Assembly: GCA_031404155.1 (NCBI GenBank)
Contig: JANNGZ010000473.1
Location: 1-21,744, forward strand
Length of the DNA: 21,744 nucleotides
Reading direction: 5' to 3'
From: JANNGZ01 sp031404155
GTDB lineage: Bacteria > Pseudomonadota > Gammaproteobacteria > Burkholderiales > Burkholderiaceae_C
The notes beneath the pieces were generated by a model. It saw only the letters and a list, made by a program, of their open reading frames with translations. It did not search any database and was not told the DNA's origin. Each line of letters opens with the position of its first letter. Within the stretch, counting starts at the first letter, position 1. Of the stretch, positions 13,749 through 20,803 are shown piece by piece. The position numbers and the translations under genes are program-made.

Positions 13749-15238
13749 GAGGCGAAGCCCTCGGGCGCGCGCAGGTGCCAGTCGGTTGCCCGCTGCATCG
13801 CGTGTGCCGCCTGCAAGAGCGTGCCTTCGGCGAAGTAGTTGCCGATCAGTTGCAGGCCCACCGGCATGCCGTGCTCGCCGAAGCCGGCCGGCACGCTCAT
13901 GCCGGGCAGGCCGGCCAGGCTGGCGGGCAGGGTGAAGATGTCGGCGAGGTAGGCCTTGACCGGGTCGTCGCCCTGCTCGCCGATCTTCCACGCCACCGTG
14001 GGGGCGGCGGGGCCGGCGATCAGGTCGCACTGTGTGAAGCAGGCCTGGAAGTCGTCGGCGATCATGCGGCGCAGCTTCTGCGCCTGCAGGTAGTAGGCGT
14101 CGTAGTAGCCGTGGCTGAGCACATAGGTGCCGATCATGATGCGGCGCTTGACCTCGGCGCCGAAGCCCTCGGCGCGGCTTTTCTTGTACATGTCGAGCAG
14201 GTCGTCGTACTGCGCGGCGCGGTGGCCGAACTTGACGCCGTCGAAGCGCGACAGGTTCGAGCTCGCTTCGGCCGGCGCGATGATGTAGTAAACGGGAATC
14301 GAGAGTTCGGTGCGCGGCAGGCTCACGTCCTTGAGCGTGGCGCCGAGTGTCTCCAGCTCGGCCAGCGCCGCGCGCAGTACGCCGTTGACATCGGCGGCGA
14401 GTGCGGCGGGGAAGAACTCTCGCGGCAGCCCGATGCGCAGCCCGCCTAAAGGGCGCGACGCAGTCGCACCCGCTCTCGTCTCCAGCATGCGGGCGTGGAA
14501 GTCCTGCGGCGGGCGCTGTGCGCTGGTCGAGTCGCGTTCATCAAAGCCGCTCATCGCCGAGAGCAGCAAAGCGCAGTCTTCGGCCGAGCGCGCGAGCACG
14601 CCGGCCTGGTCGAGGCTGGAGGCAAACGCGATCATTCCCCAGCGCGAGCACACGCCGTAGGTGGGCTTGATGCCGGTGATGCCGCAAAAGCTCGCCGGCT
14701 GGCGGATCGAGCCGCCGGTGTCGGTGCCGGTGGCCGCGGGCAGCAAGCGCGCGGCCACCGCCGCCGCCGAGCCGCCCGAGGAGCCGCCCGGCACACGGCC
14801 CGTGTCCCAGGGGTTGTGCACCGGGCCGAAGGCGGAGTTTTCGTTCGACGAGCCCATCGCGTATTCGTCGCAGTTGAGCTTGCCCAGGCTCACCGCACCT
14901 GCCTGCGCCAGCCGCTGCACCACGGTCGCGTCGAAGGGGCTGCGATAGCCCTGGAGCATCTTCGAGCCCGCGGTGGTGGGCATCTCGCGGGTGACGAAGA
15001 CGTCCTTGTGCGCGATCGGCACGCCGGTGAGCGCGCCCGCGTGGCCGGCGGCGCGGCGTGTGTCCGCGGCACGCGCCGTGGCCAGCGCGGCATCGGCATC
15101 CAGGTGCAGGAAGGCGCCCAGCCCACGGTGGGCCGCCGCACGTGCAAGCAGATGTTGTGTCGCTTCGACGCTGGACAGTTGCTTGTCGGCCAGCGCGCGC
15201 GCAAGCGCGGCCACGCCCATCTCGTGCGCTGCGGTCAT
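13745..15238 (-). CDS. gatA: Asp-tRNA(Asn)/Glu-tRNA(Gln) amidotransferase subunit A
   Basis: A 497-residue amidase-signature enzyme that releases ammonia from glutamine for the GatCAB reaction. The Ser-cisSer-Lys triad is visible: K78 in GVPIAHKDVF, S154 in VPGGSSGGSAAA, and the nucleophile S177 in GTDTGGSIRQPA. These numbers agree with the well-studied GatA proteins. Further family motifs are 'GKLNCDEYAMGSSNENSAFG' and 'GIKPTYGVCSRWGMIAFASS'. Length is normal (about 480-500). The start at 15238 overlaps the gatC stop by 4 nt (ATGA) and the stop at 13745 overlaps the gatB start the same way, so all three subunits are probably translationally coupled. An internal ATG 6 codons later is a less likely start. 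Confidence 0.96.
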   Translation of the reverse strand: MTAAHEMGVAALARALADKQLSSVEATQHLLARAAAHRGLGAFLHLDADAALATARAADTRRAAGHAGALTGVPIAHKDVFVTREMPTTAGSKMLQGYRSPFDATVVQRLAQAGAVSLGKLNCDEYAMGSSNENSAFGPVHNPWDTGRVPGGSSGGSAAAVAARLLPAATGTDTGGSIRQPASFCGITGIKPTYGVCSRWGMIAFASSLDQAGVLARSAEDCALLLSAMSGFDERDSTSAQRPPQDFHARMLETRAGATASRPLGGLRIGLPREFFPAALAADVNGVLRAALAELETLGATLKDVSLPRTELSIPVYYIIAPAEASSNLSRFDGVKFGHRAAQYDDLLDMYKKSRAEGFGAEVKRRIMIGTYVLSHGYYDAYYLQAQKLRRMIADDFQACFTQCDLIAGPAAPTVAWKIGEQGDDPVKAYLADIFTLPASLAGLPGMSVPAGFGEHGMPVGLQLIGNYFAEGTLLQAAHAMQRATDWHLRAPEGFAS

Positions 15239-15534
15239 TCGATGACCCTGGGTACGAGGAACAGGCCGTCCTGCACCTGCGGCGCGCTGCGCTGGCTCAA
15301 CTCGCGGGTGTCGTGCTCGGTCACCGCGTCCTCGCGCAGGCGCAACGCCACCGACTGCACCGCCGACAAGGGCGTGTACAGCGGCTCGACGCCGCGGGTG
15401 TCCACCGCACTCATGCGCTCGACGATGCCGAAAAAACCGTTGAGCTGGCCGAGCATCGCGGTCTGCTCGCCAAGCGACAAATCCAGCCGCGCAAGGTGCG
15501 CGATGCGGCTCACATCCTGTGCGGTCAAGGCCAT
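15235..15534 (-). CDS. gatC: Asp-tRNA(Asn)/Glu-tRNA(Gln) amidotransferase subunit C
   Basis: A 99-residue protein, the small GatC subunit that wraps around and stabilises the GatA-GatB interface. The sequence begins MALTAQDVSRIAHLARLDLS, the typical 'V..IA.LARL.L' start of the family. It continues with a helix ending 'LGQLNGFFGIVERMSAVDT', then 'GVEPLYTPL' and 'LREDAVTEHD', matching the family order. The start at 15534 has no clear Shine-Dalgarno sequence upstream. Much longer upstream reading in this frame is antisense to mreB and rejected. It is the first gene of gatCAB and is divergent from mreB, with 213 nt between the start codons. Confidence 0.95.
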   Translation of the reverse strand: MALTAQDVSRIAHLARLDLSLGEQTAMLGQLNGFFGIVERMSAVDTRGVEPLYTPLSAVQSVALRLREDAVTEHDTRELSQRSAPQVQDGLFLVPRVIE

Positions 15535-15611
15535 CGGCGGGTGCTTGAAACAAGGGGTTAGAAAGGGAGCCGCGGGCGCTTCCAGGAGCCAGAAACCACG
15601 GGGGGATGGGG

Positions 15612-15617
15612 TATTAT
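15612..15617 (+). promoter_or_regulatory. Candidate -10 box of the mreB operon
   Basis: TATTAT at 15612-15617 is the best -10-like hexamer in the 213-nt gap between gatC and mreB and stands out in the G+C-rich surroundings. It would give an mreB leader of roughly 125 nt. No good -35 box is visible at 16-18 nt, so it may need an activator or be fortuitous. The opposite strand reads GATAAT around the same place and might serve gatC. Confidence 0.35.
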
Positions 15618-15747
15618 CGCCGCCCATTGCGGGTCTGCTGGCCGTGCTTCCAACGCGAGTCTGCGAGCCAGCCAGCCAGCGCCGCCCGGCAACAAGAACA
15701 GCCGACTCGCCAACTCCTCGCGCAGCGACGCCCTCACCAACACCATC

Positions 15748-16791
15748 ATGTTCGGATCCCTGCGCCGCTACTTCTCCACTGACCTCGCGATCGACCTCGG
15801 CACCGCCAACACGCTCATCTACGTGCGTGGAAAAGGCATCGTGCTGGACGAACCCTCGGTGGTCGCGATCCGCCATGAAGGCGGACCCAACGGAAAAAAA
15901 ACCATCCAGGCGGTGGGCGCAGAAGCCAAGGCGATGCTGGGCAAGGTGCCCGGCAACATCGAAGCGATCCGCCCGATGAAGGACGGCGTGATCGCCGACT
16001 TCACCGTCACCGAGCAGATGCTCAAGCAGTTCATCAAGATGGTGCACCCGCGCTCGATGTTCAAGCCGAGCCCGAGGATCATCATCTGCGTACCCTGCGG
16101 CTCGACCCAGGTGGAGCGCCGCGCGATCCGCGAGAGCGCGCTCAACGCCGGCGCCAGCGAGGTCTACCTGATCGAAGAGCCGATGGCCGCCGCCATCGGC
16201 GCCGGCCTGCCGGTGAGCGAGGCCTCGGGCTCGATGGTGGTGGACATCGGCGGCGGCACCACCGAGGTCGGCGTCATCTCGCTCGGCGGCATGGTCTATA
16301 AGGGCAGCGTGCGTGTCGGCGGCGACAAGTTCGACGAGGCGATCGTCAACTACATCCGCCGCAACTACGGCATGCTGATCGGCGACCCAACCGCCGAGGC
16401 GATCAAAAAGAAGATCGGCTCGGCGTTCCCCGGCTCCGAAGTCAAGGAGATGGAGGTCAAGGGCCGCAACCTCTCCGAAGGCGTACCGCGCAGCTTCACG
16501 ATCAGCAGCAACGAGATTCTCGAAGCCCTGACCGACCCGCTCAACCAGATCGTCTCGGCGGTGAAAAACGCGCTGGAGCAGACGCCGCCCGAACTCGGCG
16601 CCGACATCGCCGAGCGCGGCATGATGCTCACCGGCGGCGGCGCGCTGCTGCGCGACCTGGACCGCCTGCTTGCCGAGGAAACCGGCCTGCCGGTGCTGGT
16701 GGCCGAAGACCCGCTGACCTGCGTCGTGCGCGGTTGCGGAATGGCGCTCGAACGGATGGAGCGCCTCGGATCGATCTTCACCAGCGAGTGA
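15748..16791 (+). CDS. mreB: Rod shape-determining protein MreB
   Basis: A 347-residue bacterial actin that polymerises under the inner membrane and guides the elongation machinery along the cell circumference. The N-terminus MFGSLRRYFSTDLAIDLGTA includes the membrane-binding amphipathic start and the first phosphate motif (DLGTANT, residues 16-22). The second phosphate motif is DIGGGTTEVGV (from D166), and the adenosine motif is MMLTGGGALLRDLD (from about 292). 'IEEPMAAAIGAGLPV' is also typical. Length is exactly that of the family. No clear Shine-Dalgarno sequence precedes the ATG. It is the first gene of the mreBCD-mrdAB cluster and is probably transcribed from the gap shared with gatC. 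Confidence 0.98.
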   Translation: MFGSLRRYFSTDLAIDLGTANTLIYVRGKGIVLDEPSVVAIRHEGGPNGKKTIQAVGAEAKAMLGKVPGNIEAIRPMKDGVIADFTVTEQMLKQFIKMVHPRSMFKPSPRIIICVPCGSTQVERRAIRESALNAGASEVYLIEEPMAAAIGAGLPVSEASGSMVVDIGGGTTEVGVISLGGMVYKGSVRVGGDKFDEAIVNYIRRNYGMLIGDPTAEAIKKKIGSAFPGSEVKEMEVKGRNLSEGVPRSFTISSNEILEALTDPLNQIVSAVKNALEQTPPELGADIAERGMMLTGGGALLRDLDRLLAEETGLPVLVAEDPLTCVVRGCGMALERMERLGSIFTSE

Positions 16792-16797
16792 CCGCGG

Positions 16798-16940
16798 TGA
16801 AGCTGGCGCGCGCGCCAGAGCGCCGGGCCGTCTCGGGCCACCAAACCGCTCCTTTGGGGCTGGGCCTGGCGCGGTCCCCCGGGGGGATCGGCTGCGGTAC
16901 GCCACAGGCGAGGGGCTGTCATCTGGCACTTGGCCGGCTT
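16798..16940 (+). repeat. G+C-rich intergenic repeat before mreC, related to the one before mrdA
   Basis: The 172-nt gap between mreB and mreC holds a non-coding, G+C-rich stretch with GAGCGCCGGGCCG near 16818-16830 and a CCCCCGGGGGG block near 16876-16886. The same leading 13-mer and a G/C-run block recur in the mreD-mrdA gap. Blocks of this kind are familiar in Burkholderiales intergenic DNA. I infer that the two are members of one dispersed repeat family; similarity outside the shared blocks is modest. Confidence 0.4.
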
Positions 16941-16963
16941 CGCCGCTTCTAGAGCAAAACGCC

Positions 16964-17890
16964 ATGCAGCTGGGCACCCTCGACCGCACCCCGCCGCCCT
17001 TTTTCCGCCAGGGCTACTCGGCGCGCACCAAGCTGGTTTTTTTCGCTGCCCTGGCCCTCTTCCTGATGGTGGCCGACACCCGCTTCAAGCTGGTGGCCCC
17101 TTTGCGCGTGGTGATCGCCAACGCGCTGCACCCGGTGGAGCTCACGCTGCTCAAGCCGGTGCAGTTGCTGCGCGGTGGCAGCGAGTATTTCCAGGGCCTG
17201 CAAGAAGCGCTCGGCGCCGAAACCCAGTTGCGCAAGGCGCTCGCCGCACAATCCGAACATGCCGCGAGCGCCGACCGGCTGAGCGCGGAAAACGACAGGC
17301 TGCGCGCCTTGCTTGAACTGCGGCCGGCGCTGAAGGTGAAGTCGATACCGGCGGAGGTGCTCTATGAAGCCAGCGACCCCTATTCACGCAAGCTGTTCAT
17401 CGACCGCGGCACCACCGACGGCGTGGCGCCCGGCGCGCCGGTGATCAACGACGCCGGCGTGCTCGGTCAGGTGACCCGTGTTTACCGCTGGAGCTCCGAA
17501 GTGACCTTGCTCACCGACAAGGACGCGGCGATTCCCGTGCTCAACACCCGCACCCAGCAGCGCAGCGCGGCCTTCGGCGGCGTGGCCTTGGGCACGCGCA
17601 TGGAGCTGCGTTTCGTCGCCGGCAACGCCGACGTGAAGGAGGGCGACCTGCTCTCTACCTCGGGCGTCGACGGGGTCTACCCTCCGGGGCTGCCGGTGGC
17701 GAAGGTGGTCAACGTCGAGCGCCAGGCCGACGCCGGTTTTGCGCGCATCCTGCTCGCGCCGGTGGCACCGGCCGATGCGGTGCGCCATGTGCTGGTGCTC
17801 GAGCCGGTGGGCCTGCAGATGCCGGCGCGCCCGGCGCCGGAAGCCGACGGCCCGGCGCCGGTGGCCAAGGGCAAGAAGGCGAAGAAGTGA
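16964..17890 (+). CDS. mreC: Rod shape-determining protein MreC
   Basis: A 308-residue bitopic inner-membrane protein whose periplasmic part activates PBP2-RodA during elongation. Residues 1-22 are cytoplasmic ('RTPPPFFRQGYSARTKLVFF'). One membrane helix lies at about 23-40, followed by a helical coiled-coil region at about 75-115 ('LRKALAAQSEHAASADRLSA' and onward). Then comes the beta-barrel core with 'DPYSRKLFIDRGTTDGVAPG' and 'GVLGQVTRVYRWSSEVTLLT', both diagnostic of MreC. The Lys/Ala/Pro-rich tail ends KGKKAKK. Length is as expected (about 280-370). It starts 172 nt after mreB and is followed by a repeat array before mreD. Confidence 0.97.
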   Translation: MQLGTLDRTPPPFFRQGYSARTKLVFFAALALFLMVADTRFKLVAPLRVVIANALHPVELTLLKPVQLLRGGSEYFQGLQEALGAETQLRKALAAQSEHAASADRLSAENDRLRALLELRPALKVKSIPAEVLYEASDPYSRKLFIDRGTTDGVAPGAPVINDAGVLGQVTRVYRWSSEVTLLTDKDAAIPVLNTRTQQRSAAFGGVALGTRMELRFVAGNADVKEGDLLSTSGVDGVYPPGLPVAKVVNVERQADAGFARILLAPVAPADAVRHVLVLEPVGLQMPARPAPEADGPAPVAKGKKAKK

Positions 17891-17893
17891 TCG

Positions 17894-18108
17894 TCATGCC
17901 GGCCATCATCCGGGCTCGCGTGAGGCTCATGCGGTCATCGGAGTGCGCGTGATGCTCAGGCGGTCTGCGGGGTGCGCGTCACGATCATGCCGACATCGGG
18001 GTGCGGGCCATGATCATGCCGACATCGGAGTACACGCCATGATCATGCCGGCATCGGAGTACGCGCCATGATCATGCCGACATCGGAGTACGCGCCATGA
18101 TCATGCCG
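17894..18108 (+). repeat. 29-bp tandem array with chained mini-ORFs leading to mreD
   Basis: Seven 29-bp units occupy 17894-18096, and the first 12 nt of an eighth (ATGATCATGCCG) form the start of mreD at 18097. Unit borders at 17894, 17923, 17952, 17981, 18010, 18039 and 18068 follow the period exactly. The last three units are nearly identical; the first three are diverged. Units at 18010, 18039 and 18068 encode MIMPTSEYTP, MIMPASEYAP and MIMPTSEYAP, each ending in a TGA that overlaps the next ATG (ATGA). Each has a GGAG 8 nt before the following ATG. The unit also contains the 10-bp palindrome CATGATCATG at its border. The 33-nt mini-ORF minus the 4-nt overlap equals the 29-nt period. Confidence 0.92.
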
Positions 18109-18618
18109 CGTGGGTCCGACCAGCTGCTGCTGCCGGTCAACCCCCTCTTCATCCTGGTCTCGCTGCTGCTCGCGCTGGCGGTGAACCTGCTGCCGCTGGG
18201 GCGCACGCCCTGGATGCCCGACCTGTTGGCGCTCACGCTTGTGTTCTGGAACGTGAACCAGCCACGGCGGGTGGGCGTCGGGCTGGCGTTTGTGTGTGGG
18301 CTGCTGATGGACGTGCACGCCGGCGCGCTGCTCGGCCAGCATGCGCTGGCCTACACGCTGCTGAGCTACTTTGCGATCACGATGCACCGCCGCCTGCTCT
18401 GGTTCGACGTCGTGCCGCAGGCGCTGCAGGTGCTGCCCTTGCTCGCCGCGGCGCACCTCGTGTCGCTGCTGGTGCGCCTGGCCGCGGGCGACAGCTTCCC
18501 CGGCGCCTCGATCGTGATCGCGCCGCTGATCGAAGCGCTGCTCTGGATTCCGCTGTCATGGTTGCTGCTCGCGCCGCAGCGCCGCGCCCCCGACCCGGAC
18601 GAAAATCGGCCTTTGTGA
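18097..18618 (+). CDS. mreD: Rod shape-determining protein MreD
   Basis: A 173-residue inner-membrane protein with about five hydrophobic helices, the third partner of the MreBCD complex. The N-terminal part, 'DQLLLPVNPLFILVSLLLAL' followed by VNLLPLG, and then 'PDLLALTLVFWNVNQPRRVG' and 'FVCGLLMDVHAGALLGQHAL', are typical of betaproteobacterial MreD. Length matches the family (about 160-175). The start at 18097 is favoured by the GGAG at 18085-18088, 8 nt away; a second in-frame ATG lies at 18103. Both ATGs belong to the last, partial copy of the 29-bp repeat, so translation of mreD may depend on the mini-ORFs upstream. The gene ends 142 nt before mrdA. Confidence 0.93.
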   Translation: MIMPRGSDQLLLPVNPLFILVSLLLALAVNLLPLGRTPWMPDLLALTLVFWNVNQPRRVGVGLAFVCGLLMDVHAGALLGQHALAYTLLSYFAITMHRRLLWFDVVPQALQVLPLLAAAHLVSLLVRLAAGDSFPGASIVIAPLIEALLWIPLSWLLLAPQRRAPDPDENRPL

Positions 18619-18642
18619 TGGTAGGCGACGAACAACTCAACG

Positions 18643-18750
18643 AAGCGCGAGCCCGAGCGCCGGGCCGCCCCAAGCCGGGCTCGGCCCCTGGGCCCACGGA
18701 GGCGGGCCACTGCGTGGCCCGGGGGGGCCGGTCGCCGTACTCGGCGACCG
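18643..18750 (+). repeat. G+C-rich intergenic repeat and hairpin before mrdA
   Basis: The 142-nt gap between mreD and mrdA has no gene. It contains GAGCGCCGGGCCG (about 18656-18668), shared with the mreB-mreC gap, then a G-run and a perfect 9-bp hairpin: 18729-18737 pairs with 18742-18750 around a TACT loop. The hairpin ends 10 nt before the mrdA ATG (18761), right next to the only Shine-Dalgarno-like GGGG at 18752-18755. It could modulate mrdA translation or simply be part of a dispersed repeat. Confidence 0.5.
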
Positions 18751-18760
18751 CGGGGCTCAC

Positions 18761-20803
18761 ATGACCGAATTTCGCGACATTGAAGCCGAGCTGGACCGCT
18801 TCCGCGGCCGCTTGCTCGCGGCGGTGGCGTTTGTGCTGATCGGCTTCGGGCTGCTCGCGGCGCGGCTGCTCTACCTGCAGATCTACAAACACGAAGAGCT
18901 CGCGCTTCAGGCCGAGTCCAACCGTGTCGCGGTGTTGCCGGTGGTGCCGATCCGCGGTCTGATCGTCGACCGCAACGGCGTGGTGCTGGCCACCAACTAC
19001 TCGGCCTACACGCTGGAGATCACCCCCTCGAAGTCGGGCCCGCCGGACGAGACCATCGCCAAGCTGGCCGAGTTCATCGAGATCCAGCCGCGTGACCGGC
19101 GCCGCTTCAAGCGCCTGCTCGACGAGAGCAAGAGTTTTGATTCGCTGCCGATCCGCACCAAGCTCTCCGACGAGGAAGTGGCGCGCTTCATGGCCCAGCG
19201 CTTTCGTTTCCCCGGCGTGGAGGTGCGCGCGCGGCTGTTCCGCCACTACCCGCTGGGCGAGGTGGGCAGCCACCTGGTGGGCTACATCGGGCGCATCAAC
19301 CAGGCCGAGAAGAAGGCCATCGAGGAGTGGGAGGAAGAGGCGCAGGCCAACTACCGCGGCACCGAGTACATCGGCAAGCTCGGGTTGGAGCAGCGCTACG
19401 AGTCGCAGCTGCATGGCATCACCGGTTTCGAGGAGGTCGAGACCAGTGCCGGCGGCCGCGCGGTGCGGCGGCTGAAGAACCAGCCGGCCACGCCGGGGCA
19501 CACGCTGAAGCTGTCGGTGGACATCAAGCTGCAGGCGCTGGTGGAAGAGCTGTTCGGCGAGCGCCGCGGCGCGATGGTGGCGCTGGACCCGCGCAACGGC
19601 GAGGTGCTTGCGCTGGTGAGCAAGCCCACCTTCGACCCCAACCTGTTCGTCGACGGCATCGACAGCGAGAGCTGGCGCGAGTTGAACGAAAGCCTGGACA
19701 AGCCGCTGCTGAACCGGGCGCTGCGCGGCACCTACCCGCCGGGCTCGACCTTCAAGCCCTTCATGGCGATGGCGGCGCTGAACACCGGCAAACGCAGCGC
19801 CACCACCATCATCCACGACGGCGGCACCTTCCAGTTCGGCAACCACACCTTCCGCAGCCATGGCGACCATGGCCTGGGCGCGGTCGACATGACGCGCTCG
19901 ATCGTGAAGTCGAGCAACGTCTACTACTACTCGCTGGCCAATGAGTTGGGCGTGGACCTGATGCACGAGCAGCTTTCGCCGATGGGCTTCGGGCGCAAGA
20001 CCGGCATCGACCTCGACGGCGAACTCACCGGGCTGCTGCCGTCCACCCAGTGGAAGCAGCGCGCCTACAAGAAGCCCGAGCTGCAGAAGTGGTACGCCGG
20101 CGAAACGATTTCACTGGGCATCGGCCAGGGCTACAACAGCTTCACGATGCTGCAGATGGCCTACGCCAACGCGACGCTGGTTTCCGGAGGCCGGCGCTTT
20201 GCGCCGCGCCTGGCCCGCGAAACCGTGAACACGCTGACCAACGAGCGCACCCCGGTCCCCAAGGAGGCGGTTGAGGCGCTGCCGTACAAGGCCGAGCATG
20301 TGGAGCTGATCACCCGCGCCCTCCACGGGGTGACGCAGGAAGGCACCTCGGTGCGCTCCTTCATCGGCGCGCCCTTCAAGACCGGTGGCAAGACCGGCAC
20401 CGCGCAGGCGGTAGGCATCAAGGCCAACGAGAAGTACAACGCGGCCAAGATGAGCGAGTACCAGCGCGACCATTCGCTGTACACCGCGCACGCGCCGATC
20501 GAGGCGCCGACGATCGCGCTGGCGGTGATCGTCGAGAACTCCGGCTTCGGCTCCGAGGCCGCGGCGCCGATTGCGCGCCGTATCTTCGACTACTGGCTCG
20601 CGGGCGTGTGGCCGAGCGAGGAAGACATTGCCGCCACACGCGAAGGTAAATCCACCGGGCCGATCGGCAAACAGCGCCGCGCCGCGGATGTGCCGCTGCC
20701 GGGCATGGCCGGGCCCGCGGCGGGTGCGGCGTCGGCCGCCGCCGCGGCCGCCAGCGCACCGGCAACGCAGCGCGTGGCGGCTGGCGCACCGGTGCGGCGA
20801 TGA
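18761..20803 (+). CDS. mrdA: Penicillin-binding protein 2, elongation transpeptidase
   Basis: A 680-residue class B penicillin-binding protein that cross-links peptidoglycan during lateral wall growth with RodA. One membrane anchor lies near residues 20-42 ('LLAAVAFVLIGFGLLAARLL'). The pedestal domain has 'VVPIRGLIVDRNGVVLATNY' and 'FPGVEVRARLFRHYPLGEVG'. The transpeptidase domain carries all three active-site motifs: S329-T-F-K332, S384-S-N386 and K544-T-G546. The last ~50 residues are Ala/Pro-rich and low in complexity ('AAGAASAAAAAASAPATQ'), a common extension in this group. Length is normal to slightly long (E. coli 633). The stop overlaps the mrdB start by 4 nt (ATGA). Confidence 0.97.
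   Translation: MTEFRDIEAELDRFRGRLLAAVAFVLIGFGLLAARLLYLQIYKHEELALQAESNRVAVLPVVPIRGLIVDRNGVVLATNYSAYTLEITPSKSGPPDETIAKLAEFIEIQPRDRRRFKRLLDESKSFDSLPIRTKLSDEEVARFMAQRFRFPGVEVRARLFRHYPLGEVGSHLVGYIGRINQAEKKAIEEWEEEAQANYRGTEYIGKLGLEQRYESQLHGITGFEEVETSAGGRAVRRLKNQPATPGHTLKLSVDIKLQALVEELFGERRGAMVALDPRNGEVLALVSKPTFDPNLFVDGIDSESWRELNESLDKPLLNRALRGTYPPGSTFKPFMAMAALNTGKRSATTIIHDGGTFQFGNHTFRSHGDHGLGAVDMTRSIVKSSNVYYYSLANELGVDLMHEQLSPMGFGRKTGIDLDGELTGLLPSTQWKQRAYKKPELQKWYAGETISLGIGQGYNSFTMLQMAYANATLVSGGRRFAPRLARETVNTLTNERTPVPKEAVEALPYKAEHVELITRALHGVTQEGTSVRSFIGAPFKTGGKTGTAQAVGIKANEKYNAAKMSEYQRDHSLYTAHAPIEAPTIALAVIVENSGFGSEAAAPIARRIFDYWLAGVWPSEEDIAATREGKSTGPIGKQRRAADVPLPGMAGPAAGAASAAAAAASAPATQRVAAGAPVRR

Noticed and set aside
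13745..14030. Upstream extension of gatB into gatA
   Set aside because: The sequence is antisense-free but simply reads gatA in the wrong frame; the ATGA overlap at 13745-13748 is the natural start.
15535..16989. N-terminal extension of the gatC frame
   Set aside because: It runs antisense through mreB; GatC is complete at 99 residues from the ATG at 15534.
17894..18108. CRISPR array, because the period is 29 bp
   Set aside because: The units are directly adjacent with no unique spacers, and the last unit is the start of mreD. No cas gene is near.
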